A DNA stretch of 43,855 nt. It comes from Cyclobacteriaceae bacterium (GTDB taxonomy: Bacteria; Bacteroidota; Bacteroidia; Cytophagales; Cyclobacteriaceae). The stretch lies in contig JAPZUF010000021.1 of the NCBI GenBank assembly GCA_027533395.1, forward strand, positions 1 through 43,855, written 5' to 3'. A program made the translations under genes and the position numbers. This document shows, in pieces, positions 31,916 through 40,800 of this stretch. Each line of letters starts with the position of its first letter. Position 1 is the first letter of the stretch. The notes under the pieces are model-generated. The model did no database searches, was not told the DNA's origin, and saw nothing but the letters and a program-made list of their open reading frames with translations.

Positions 31916-33898
31916 TTATTTGAAAACAACTGTTTCGTGTTGAATGCCTTTTGAAGTTAAAATAAAATGACCATCAGCTGAGGGTGAACATACTTCATAC
32001 AAGGCAGAAACTTTCTGCTTACCACTAAAGTCAACTACACCCCAAAGGTTTAAAATTTTTGCAAGCAGAAAATTTTTCGTTGGTAGGATGGCTTGATATT
32101 TAGGTTCAACTATCAGTCTTCCATCTTTATCAGCCCAACCTAAAAGATCATCTTTGGTAAGTAAGAAGTTTTCATTCAGCCACAGTTCAACTTTATCAAA
32201 ACGAAATGGAAGTATAATTTCACCTTGTAGGTTAATGATCCCGGTTTGATTCTTTTTGCTAGCTATCATCAAGTTTTCATTTATTCTTTTTAGCGAATCG
32301 TAAGCAGGCTGCAAAACAATCTTATCTTCTTTGTTCAATAAGCCCCATTTATTTCGAAGTTTAAAAGCAGCGGTTCCATAGGCAAAAGGCAAAACAGAAT
32401 CATAACGGTTAGCTATGCGCAATCTCCCTTGTAAATCGGTAAAACCCCATTTATTATCTCTTTTAATAGCTGCGTATCCTTCAGTAGCTGATTGAATTTG
32501 CTGAAAAGGTTGATTGATTTTAGGATCAAGTGAAGTAACAATTCCAAAGGCATCAATTTTCCATTTTTCCCCTCGACTGGTTGTTTCTTCTATGTAATCT
32601 TCTTTAATGATTAAGCTATTATTGGTAAAATAGAGAATTTGATGTTGAAAGTTTTTTAGGTATTTCAATTTCCCTTCTGTTAATAAATAAAGTTTGTCGT
32701 TAATTAGTGAAATTGAGTTGGGCTGAGGAGAGAGTAACCACTTTTCTTGCCAGTTGATAATGCCCGTTAGATTTTGAATTTTCACTAAAATTTGATTTTC
32801 GTTTGCATCTAGAATAGCATTATAAACACAGGGAATACTTTCTTCTCCTATTTCATTTAGCAATCCCTCGTATCCTTGCTTATATACGATGGCATAATGA
32901 TTAATCAATTTGAATGAATCGTATTTACTCGAATTATAGGTCTGCAATTGTAAAGAAAAAGTTTGCCAATGTTTTCCTTTCTTTATCCAAGCGTAATTTT
33001 TTTCGATTACGATACTATCTCCTATTGAACTCTGAATAGTTTTACCTTCTTGCGTTATAATTAATTGTTTACCGCCTTCGGTGGCAACAAAATATTGTTG
33101 ATTAAGTGTTTCCTTTATTTGGTGATAACTCTTCCCAATTTTTTGTAATTGATTGGTGTAAAGTTGAACATCATTTGTTTTGTGTTCTATGATGATTTTA
33201 CCAGATGAAGTAAATTGAACATCGTTAGCCAATAAATCTTTTTTGGTAAAATCTTGTAACGAAATCAGTTCCCATTGGCGTGGCAATACACCAATAACTT
33301 TTTCATTTTCTATTTTGATAGTTGTGTAACGCGCTTCTTTAATAATATTACCTTGCCTGTCTAAAAAACCGAACCAACCATTTTGTGTAAACTGAATAAG
33401 ATTTGGTTTAATCTCAATTAAATTTTCTAAAGTAAAACCTGTAAGGTTAACGCCTGCATCATCATAAATCGCAAATTTCTTTTGTTCATTTTCTACCGCA
33501 TACCGTATGGAGCCTAGTGATTGAACCGAAACAAAATCAAGTGGGATGATTTCTTTTCCTGAAGCCAATAACAAACCATATCGAAACGATTGATTTAATT
33601 TTCTACAGGCAATCAATCTTAAGCCATCGCGCTTTAGATCAACATAATTGGTTGCAATTAGCGTTTTGCCCTTTACGTCTATTGTTCCTTTTAAATATTG
33701 AGCTTTCGCTTCATTCCAAATACTTACAATAGAATAGTCACTTCCCACTTGAATAGCTGAATAAATGGGAAGCGTTAAGGGAGAGCCATTCTCATCAGCT
33801 AATCCCCATAATTTATCTTTTTGATAGGTTTGTAGCTTTTGTGCAACCGATTGAAAACTAAGGACAAGAAATAAAGTTTTTAAAAGCAAAAAACGCAT
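31916..33898 (-). CDS. Secreted WG-repeat protein
   Basis: 660 residues with signal peptide (ending about SVAQ, residue 19). It is made of repeated WG (KWG) units: KLWGLADENG, GWFGFLDRQGN, KWGFTDLQGR, KWGLLNKEDK, QTGIINLQGEI, LLGWADKDGR and NLWGVVDFSG, spread over the full length and densest in the last 250 residues. WG repeats are beta-rich and of unknown function, thought to bind partners. Its promoter box TACATTTG lies just 5 bases before the ATG. It is divergent from the persulfide dioxygenase gene. Confidence 0.9.
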   Translation of the reverse strand: MRFLLLKTLFLVLSFQSVAQKLQTYQKDKLWGLADENGSPLTLPIYSAIQVGSDYSIVSIWNEAKAQYLKGTIDVKGKTLIATNYVDLKRDGLRLIACRKLNQSFRYGLLLASGKEIIPLDFVSVQSLGSIRYAVENEQKKFAIYDDAGVNLTGFTLENLIEIKPNLIQFTQNGWFGFLDRQGNIIKEARYTTIKIENEKVIGVLPRQWELISLQDFTKKDLLANDVQFTSSGKIIIEHKTNDVQLYTNQLQKIGKSYHQIKETLNQQYFVATEGGKQLIITQEGKTIQSSIGDSIVIEKNYAWIKKGKHWQTFSLQLQTYNSSKYDSFKLINHYAIVYKQGYEGLLNEIGEESIPCVYNAILDANENQILVKIQNLTGIINWQEKWLLSPQPNSISLINDKLYLLTEGKLKYLKNFQHQILYFTNNSLIIKEDYIEETTSRGEKWKIDAFGIVTSLDPKINQPFQQIQSATEGYAAIKRDNKWGFTDLQGRLRIANRYDSVLPFAYGTAAFKLRNKWGLLNKEDKIVLQPAYDSLKRINENLMIASKKNQTGIINLQGEIILPFRFDKVELWLNENFLLTKDDLLGWADKDGRLIVEPKYQAILPTKNFLLAKILNLWGVVDFSGKQKVSALYEVCSPSADGHFILTSKGIQHETVVFK

Positions 33899-33903
33899 GG
33901 CAA

Positions 33904-33911
33904 CAAATGTA
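33904..33911 (-). promoter_or_regulatory. -7 promoter box of the WG-repeat gene
   Basis: TACATTTG on the minus strand is an exact consensus match. Its end is 5 bases from the ATG at 33898, so the mRNA would be leaderless or nearly so. No -33 TTG at 17-23 bases. Confidence 0.5.
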
Positions 33912-33981
33912 GAACCTTCTGCTGAATTGCGGAATTTTTAAGACCTTTACATTGTTGTTTTTCAAATCAAAACAGAGACTT

Positions 33982-35370
33982 ATGTACATCGAACAATTAT
34001 ATACCAACTGTCTAGCTGAAGCAGCCTATTATATTGAATCAGAAGGTGAAGCTGCCATTATCGATCCTTTACGCGAAACAACCCCTTACCTCGAAAAGGC
34101 TAAAGAAAGAAAAACTACAATCAAATATATTTTCGAAACACATTTTCATGCCGACTTCGTTTCAGGTCATATAGATTTATCTAAGAAAACCAAGGCTCCC
34201 ATTGTATACGGGCCATTGGCCAACACAAAATACGATGTGATCAATGCATATGACGGACAAGAATTTACAATAGGTAAAATCAAATTAAAAGTTTTACACA
34301 CACCCGGTCACACACCTGAATCTTCTTGTTATCTATTGTATGATGAACAAGGAAAAGAACACGCCATTTTTACTGGCGATACTTTATTTGTGGGAGATGT
34401 TGGCCGACCCGATTTGTTAGATGGTGTAATGACACGCGAAGAATTAGCAGGCATGTTGTATGATTCACTCAACCATAAAATTAAATCTCTGCCTGATTCG
34501 GTTGTTGTATATCCGGCACACGGCCCCGGTTCTGCTTGCGGTAAAAATATTGGTAAAGAAACTTTTTCAACCATTGGCGAGCAAAAGAAATTAAACTACG
34601 CTTTACAAAATCAAACCAAAGAAGAGTTTATCGAAAAAGTAACTGATGGCATTTTACCGCCTCCAGCCTATTTCTTCGAAGATGCACGCATTAACCGCGA
34701 TGGATACGCACCAATTGATGAAGTAATTGCTAATAATGCCATAGCCTTATCACCCAACGAATTTAAAAAAGAGTTAGATAAAGGAGCCATCATTTTAGAC
34801 ACGCGAAAAGCTGATGATTTTGAAAAAGGATTTATAAAAGATTCTATCAATATTGGGCTAAACGGACAGTATGCCGTTTGGGTAGGAACACTAATTGATA
34901 TCAAAAAGCCTTTGTTGTTAGTAGCAGAAGAAGGTAAAGAAGAAGAAGCGGTTTTGCGATTAGCTCGTGTGGGTTACGAAAATGTGTTAGGTTATTTAGC
35001 AGGGGGTGTTAAAACCTGGAGTGAACCACTTGATACAGTAACTTCTATTCATCCTTACGAAATTCCGGCTTATCAAAAGCAAGGTTTCGATGTATTAGAT
35101 GTGCGCAAACCCGGAGAATGGTCTACCTGCCATTTAAAGAATGCTCAGTTTCTACCTTTGGCTGATTTTCCAAAAAATTTAGTAGAAACAGATCAAGCAG
35201 GCAGTCACATTGTACATTGTGCTGGAGGATACCGCTCAATGATTGCTATATCGCTAATGAAAAAAGCAGGATTTACAGGTAAGTTGGTTAATGTGTATGG
35301 CGGTTTTGGAGAAATGAAGAAAGTGTTAGCTGATGATATTGTTGTTCCTGAATCGGCACAATTTGTGTAA
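33982..35370 (+). CDS. Persulfide dioxygenase-rhodanese fusion (MBL fold, CstB/Blh-like)
   Basis: 462 residues from ATG 33982; an in-frame TTG ten codons upstream is less likely. The metallo-beta-lactamase domain (about 1-230) has THFHADFVSGH (His54, His56, Asp58), HTPGH (His110), TGDTLFVGDVGRPDL (Asp133) and YPAHGPG (His180), the ETHE1/Blh pattern. Two rhodanese domains follow. The first (about 260-345) has no catalytic Cys. The second has HCAGGYRS (Cys413). Such fusions oxidise persulfides to sulfite and handle thiosulfate in sulfide detoxification. The caspase gene follows after 31 bases. Confidence 0.93.
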   Translation: MYIEQLYTNCLAEAAYYIESEGEAAIIDPLRETTPYLEKAKERKTTIKYIFETHFHADFVSGHIDLSKKTKAPIVYGPLANTKYDVINAYDGQEFTIGKIKLKVLHTPGHTPESSCYLLYDEQGKEHAIFTGDTLFVGDVGRPDLLDGVMTREELAGMLYDSLNHKIKSLPDSVVVYPAHGPGSACGKNIGKETFSTIGEQKKLNYALQNQTKEEFIEKVTDGILPPPAYFFEDARINRDGYAPIDEVIANNAIALSPNEFKKELDKGAIILDTRKADDFEKGFIKDSINIGLNGQYAVWVGTLIDIKKPLLLVAEEGKEEEAVLRLARVGYENVLGYLAGGVKTWSEPLDTVTSIHPYEIPAYQKQGFDVLDVRKPGEWSTCHLKNAQFLPLADFPKNLVETDQAGSHIVHCAGGYRSMIAISLMKKAGFTGKLVNVYGGFGEMKKVLADDIVVPESAQFV

Positions 35371-35401
35371 CTTCAATTTTCATTTCTTTAAAATAACTTA
35401 T

Positions 35402-36745
35402 ATGAAGTGGTTTAGCGTTATCATTTTACTTTTGGTCTTTAAATCAGTAGAGGCACAAATTGAGTTATCGCCTAACAAACAATACGAGGCTGCAGTAGCT
35501 CGCTTTAAAGATGGCGACTACAAAGGTTGCGAAGAGGCTCTATCAAAGTTTATGGGTAGCCCATTGCGCAATAAAAGTTATGATGCTCAAGCAAATTTAT
35601 ATAGAGGAATCAGCCAGTACCACTTAGGAAATGCCAACATGGCCATTTCATATTTACGTACAGCAATCTACGGAGGTGTATATGAGCGCGATAATGCCAA
35701 TCTGTTTTTGGGTTTAGCTTTTCTGGCCAATGGAAATAAAGATGAAGCCGAAAAAGCTTTTACTGCAGCTGTGTCTAATGAACGTAAAGCTGAAATTGTT
35801 TCAGAAGCTTATTACCAAAGAGGTTTAGTAAAAGAAAGCAGAGGAAGCACAGATGCAGCTATAGCAGATTTTAAAGCAGCTTTGGACAAGAACGGACAAA
35901 ACCAGAATGCCCAAGCAAAATATGCACAATACAATAATAGCAGCGTTGCCGCCAATCGAGGCAAAGAAACGGAGAATAACAAAGCTAAACCAAGTCAGGT
36001 ATTAACAACACAAACTGTAGATAAATCCTTGTTTGAAGCTTACAAAGAAGAGAAAAGATATGCCTTAGTTGTGGGTAATTCTAATTACCCAAAAGAAATT
36101 GGTGTATTGAAAAATCCGGTAAATGATGCGAAAGATATTGCAGCTGAATTGCGTAAATGCAATTTCGAAGTTGACTTATTAATTGATGCTACCCATCGTC
36201 AACTAGAGATAGCAGCCAACAATTTATTTAAAAAATTAAGTGAGGGACCAAAAGGGCAAACAGTTGGTTTATTCTTTTTTGCCGGACATGGTTTACAATT
36301 TGAAGGTGTGAATTACCTCGTGCCTATAGATGCAAGCATTACTACACCAACGGATGTAGTATACGCTTGCTACCCTGCTGATAAAATATTAGGAAAAATG
36401 GAATTCTCTAATTCTAGAATGAATATTGTAATCTTAGATGCTTGTCGTAATAACCCTTTCCCCTCTACAACCAGAAGTGGAGGAGGACAAGGTTTAGCAC
36501 AGGTAAGAGCAGCAAAGGGTGCTTATGTTGCGTTTGCGACAGCTCCGGGTTCGGTGGCATCTGATGGTAGCGGCAGAAATGGATTATATACGCAAGAGTT
36601 ATTAAAGGCCATGCGCATGCCAAATCTTACCATCGAGCAAATGTTTAAACAAGTGAGGCAAAATGTTTCAGAACTTTCAGGAGGTAAACAAAATACGTGG
36701 GACAATTCTAATATTGTCGGTGAGTTCTTCTTTAAGATTCAATAA
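35402..36745 (+). CDS. Secreted TPR-caspase (peptidase C14) protein
   Basis: 447 residues from ATG 35402, which starts a signal peptide (ending about SVEAQ). Residues about 25-175 hold TPR-like repeats (YEAAVARFKDGDYKGCEEAL, YYQRGLVKES). The caspase-like domain at about 220-447 shows RYALVVGNSNYP, FFFAGHGLQ (His296) and VILDACRNNPF (Cys348), a complete His-Cys dyad. It should cut after basic or acidic residues like other metacaspase-type enzymes; targets are unknown. It is probably co-transcribed with the persulfide dioxygenase gene and ends at a strong terminator. Confidence 0.9.
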   Translation: MKWFSVIILLLVFKSVEAQIELSPNKQYEAAVARFKDGDYKGCEEALSKFMGSPLRNKSYDAQANLYRGISQYHLGNANMAISYLRTAIYGGVYERDNANLFLGLAFLANGNKDEAEKAFTAAVSNERKAEIVSEAYYQRGLVKESRGSTDAAIADFKAALDKNGQNQNAQAKYAQYNNSSVAANRGKETENNKAKPSQVLTTQTVDKSLFEAYKEEKRYALVVGNSNYPKEIGVLKNPVNDAKDIAAELRKCNFEVDLLIDATHRQLEIAANNLFKKLSEGPKGQTVGLFFFAGHGLQFEGVNYLVPIDASITTPTDVVYACYPADKILGKMEFSNSRMNIVILDACRNNPFPSTTRSGGGQGLAQVRAAKGAYVAFATAPGSVASDGSGRNGLYTQELLKAMRMPNLTIEQMFKQVRQNVSELSGGKQNTWDNSNIVGEFFFKIQ

Positions 36746-36766
36746 TTAATGAAATAGTTAAAAAAG

Positions 36767-36795
36767 AAAGGCTATCTCTAGGAGATAGCCTTTTT
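36767..36795. terminator. Bidirectional terminator
   Basis: Perfect stem AAAGGCTATCTC (36767-36778) and GAGATAGCCTTT (36782-36793), loop TAG, with T-runs on both strands. It ends both the caspase transcript and the convergent Bor-like gene. Confidence 0.92.
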
Positions 36796-36812
36796 CATTT
36801 TAGTGAAAAAAA

Positions 36813-37106
36813 TTACTTCTTCACTTTTACTGACATAGGATAGATTGTTACAAAACCAGTTACAACACCAATCAACTTATCTACGAAAGAGAAAGTAGTA
36901 GTTACAGTGTAATCGGTTTTGCCACCAGCCATTTGCTGTGAGCTAACATTGTTTAGAGGCACTAAACCCCATAAAGCGAACCATTGTTTTGCTTCAACTG
37001 TTTCGCCAGATCCACCAGCACCTACAACGTGAGTTGTTGTAAAGCAAGAAGTTAACAAGGTTGTGCACAATACAAGGCACATTACAGTTTGGAATACTTT
37101 TTTCAT
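36813..37106 (-). CDS. Bor-family lipoprotein
   Basis: 97 residues. Signal with lipobox LLTSC (Cys21). The mature part has THVVGAGG, then KQWFALWGLVPLN and TTTFSFVDKLIGVVTGFVTIYP, matching the Bor family (PF06291), named after the lambda serum-resistance lipoprotein. Bacteroidota members are widespread and of unknown function. The next upstream gene on this strand, another lipoprotein, is 33 bases away, so they may form an operon. Confidence 0.8.
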   Translation of the reverse strand: MKKVFQTVMCLVLCTTLLTSCFTTTHVVGAGGSGETVEAKQWFALWGLVPLNNVSSQQMAGGKTDYTVTTTFSFVDKLIGVVTGFVTIYPMSVKVKK

Positions 37107-37139
37107 AATAAAGTGTTTGAGTTAGTTTTCACTAAAGTA

Positions 37140-37718
37140 TTAAAGGGAATTGATGCTTCCAATAGATGATTCAATTTTTTTGACCTCAAGCATATAGGTA
37201 TTTCTACTTAAGATGTAATCTAACTGAATAGGATGACTTAATCCTTCGCTAATAATTAGCTTAAAACTAACCAAATCGTTGTTTTGCAAAAGGAATTGCT
37301 TGATTAACAAATCATTGTAGTAAAAAGAAGATTTCATAATTTGATTCCAGACTTTTTGTTGGTTAAAAGCCGTTTCCGGGTCGCGATACATATTGCCAAT
37401 CGCAACAGTATCAATATTAATTAAGGATTTAATCATTAACGACCCACCTTGTTGAAGAGAATCAATGAATACATCTTGAAATCCAATCTCATCCTTTAAC
37501 GAATTAAATTTGGTTTGTGTGGCGGAGTCAAAACTGCTAAGCGGAAGCCATCCCTTAGGAATTCTTAAAGTTAAATGACTCATCGTATCTTGAAAGGTTA
37601 AACCAAGCAAATTTTCGTTGATACTAAATTGTAAATCACTCTTCTTTTTCTCCTGCTGAGTACAAGCAAATATTATTAAAGAGAATAAAATCGAAATCAG
37701 GGTATATCTTTTTATCAT
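37140..37718 (-). CDS. Lipoprotein of unknown function
   Basis: 192 residues. The signal has lipobox IFAC (Cys19). The mature protein combines RIPKGWLPLSS, a loop-rich centre and alternating strands (LVSFKLIISEG, YMLEVKKIESS), a pattern of small PsbP/MOG1-like lipoproteins, but I do not recognise a specific family. It ends 33 bases before the Bor-like gene. No function is offered. Confidence 0.72.
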   Translation of the reverse strand: MIKRYTLISILFSLIIFACTQQEKKKSDLQFSINENLLGLTFQDTMSHLTLRIPKGWLPLSSFDSATQTKFNSLKDEIGFQDVFIDSLQQGGSLMIKSLINIDTVAIGNMYRDPETAFNQQKVWNQIMKSSFYYNDLLIKQFLLQNNDLVSFKLIISEGLSHPIQLDYILSRNTYMLEVKKIESSIGSINSL

Positions 37719-37858
37719 GATACAATAATAAATGGATAGAACAGCCTTTCAAAATGTTTATTTATAAGATTATAAGCTCTTTTAATTGCAATCGCAATCC
37801 AACTTTGTTCAATTCAAATTAACCTGATTTATCTTTCTTAAATCAAGTCGTAAAATCG

Positions 37859-37866
37859 TACCTTTA
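37859..37866 (+). promoter_or_regulatory. Candidate -7 box of the alpha-2-macroglobulin gene
   Basis: TACCTTTA differs from TAnnTTTG only in the last base, 28 bases before the ATG. No clear -33 element. Confidence 0.4.
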
Positions 37867-37894
37867 GCTACAACCTTCAAATCACATTATTCTC

Positions 37895-40800
37895 ATGAAA
37901 CCAACCTGGTACAAAGTAGCAATTGTAGTTGCTGTTCTGGCTGTTGTAGCTGCCGGTATTTTTTATTTCACAAATTCTGTTGGTAAAAAACCAACTCAAA
38001 GTTTTATCAACCCGGCTTTCTCGGCTTACATCAGTTCTTATACAGCAGGCGTTATTTCTACCAACTCATCCATCCGAATTGGTCTTACGCAAGCTGTTGC
38101 CGATTCATCTGAAATTGGCAAAGAAGTAAACACAAAACTATTCGAGTTAAGCCCAAAAGTTTCAGGTAAAACAATGTGGCTCGATGCTCAAACCGTAGAA
38201 TTCAAACCTGATGAAAGGTTGCAATCTGGGCAGATTTATGAAGTAAATTTTTATTTATCCAAATTAATGGATGTTCCTAAAGATTTAGCAACCTTTAACT
38301 ATACGCTTCAGGTGATACCACAATACTTTGAAGTAAAAATTGATAACATTAAACCGTATATCAATACCGAGCTTGGTAAAGTAAAAATCGAAGGAACACT
38401 CTTTACAGCAGATTGGGCAAATGATAAAGATATAGAACAAACTTTAAGCGCTTCGCAGCAAGGTAAATCCTTAAACATCAGTTGGACTCACACTGCCGAT
38501 GGAAAGCAACATGCCTTTGTTATTGAAAATGTAGCTAGACTAGAAAGCGAATCTACTGTATCCTTACAAGTAAAAGGCAAAACCTTACAAGTAGAAAAGG
38601 ATTATAAGGAAGAAATCACAATTCCGTCATTAAGTGATTTTAAATTAATGCAAGCAACAGTTAATCAAAGTCCCAATCAATATGTTGTATTACAATTTTC
38701 TGATCCTATAAAAAAAGAACAAGAATTAAATGCATTTATCACCATCGAAGGTTTATCATCACTCGATTTCGATGTGCAAGACAATCAAGTATTAGTGTAT
38801 TTGCCCGTGCGCCAAACTGGTACAAAGCAAATAATAATTGAAAAGGGCCTTCAAAACATTTTAGGTTATAAAATGAGTAAACAGAGTGTGGCCGATATTG
38901 TATTCGAACAACTGGCACCGCAAGTTAAATTATTAAAGTCCGGAACTATTCTGCCTTCAACACATGGTCTGGTCTTGCCATTCGAAGCTGTTAACCTTAA
39001 AGCAGTAGATGTTAAGGTTGTGAAAATTATGGAACGTAACATCCTTCAGTTTTTGCAAGTGAATAATATTGATGGTGGCAGTGAATTAAGACGTGTTGGA
39101 AAAAAAATAGCACAGAAAAAAATCACATTGGATAATACTGGTGTAACTGATTTAGGAAAGTGGAATCGTTTTACATTAAATCTGGCAGAGTTGATTAATA
39201 CGGAACCAGGTGCCATCTACCAAGTGAAGATTAGTTTTAAACAATCTTATTCCGCCTATACCTGCGAAGGTGAAACAACACAATCAATTGAAGAAGAAGA
39301 AGAAAGCGAGGAAGAACTAGAAGATGAATACCGATACTTTAACTCTTACGACAATTACGATGACATGTATTACTATGACGAATACTATGATTGGGAAGAA
39401 AGAGATAATCCTTGTCATGCATCTTACTACAGCGGTGGTCGTCCTGTTACTCAAAATTTATTGGCTTCAGATGTAGGTTTAACAGCCAAGTGCGGAAACG
39501 ATGGACATACTTTAATTTTTGTCACTAACCTACTTTCAGCAGAACCTATCAGCGGAGCAACGGTTGAGTTGTATGATTATCAACAACTGGTATTAGCCAA
39601 GGCCATTACAGATAGCGAAGGAAAAGTTGAAATCAATCTGAAAGAAAAAGCATTTGTGGCTGTAGCATCCTATCAGCAGCAAAAGGCTTATTTGAAATTA
39701 GTTGATGGTGAATCGCTGTCGCTATCTAGTTTTGATGTGAGTGGTTCTTATGTTCAAAAAGGATTAAAAGGAATGATTTATGGCGAACGTGGTGTGTGGC
39801 GGCCGGGCGACTCTCTCTTCCTAACTTTTATGCTAGAAGATAAAGCAAAACGATTACCGGATAACCATCCTGTAGTTTTTGAATTGTCTAATCCGCAAGG
39901 ACAAACAGTAACAAAGCTTGTAAAGAGTAAATCGGAAAATGGTTTTTATAAGTTTGCTACTAAAACAGATGCAGATGCACCTACGGGTTATTGGCAAGCC
40001 AAAGTAAAAGTGGGTGGCACAGCATTTTATCAAACCGTGCGCATAGAAACCATCAAACCCAATCGCTTAAAAATCAATTTAAACTTCGGCACAGAATTAC
40101 TAACCCAAAGTGAAGTAAGCGGAAACTTACAAGTGAATTGGTTACATGGCGCACCGGGCAGAAATTTGCGTGCTACTTTTGATGTTACGCTAGCAGAAGC
40201 CGGTACATCCTTCAAAGCATGGCCCGACTATACTTTCGAAGATCCTTCGCGCGCTTTTTACAGCGAAACTAACAACATCTTCGATGGCAACACAGATGAA
40301 TCCGGCTCGGCTATCATCAATGCAAACTTGCAAGCATCCTCTGTTTTTCCCGGAAAGATGAATGCCATCTTTAAAGGAAGAGTATATGAAGAGAGTGGCA
40401 ACTTCAGCATTGATCAGTTTTCTATTCCTTATTCTCCTTACGAAAGTTACGTAGGATTGAAAACACCAGAAGGCGAAAAGTATTCAGGCATTCTTTATCT
40501 CGATCAGCCTCAAACCATTGAAATCGCAACAGTAGATGCGAATGGTAAAGGTATTTCTCGAGAAGGATTAACAGTATCCTTACAAAAACTAGAATGGCGT
40601 TGGTGGTGGGACCACTCTGGCGAAAGTTTAGCCAATTATGTAAATGGAAACTATAGCAAAAACGTTAGATCTGATGTGGTTAATACCAAAAATGGCAAAG
40701 CCACTTGGACATTCACAGTTAACAAGCCAGAATGGGGAAGATACTTCTTACGTGTTTGCGATAATGCATCGGGTCATTGCACAGGTAGAATCATTTATTT

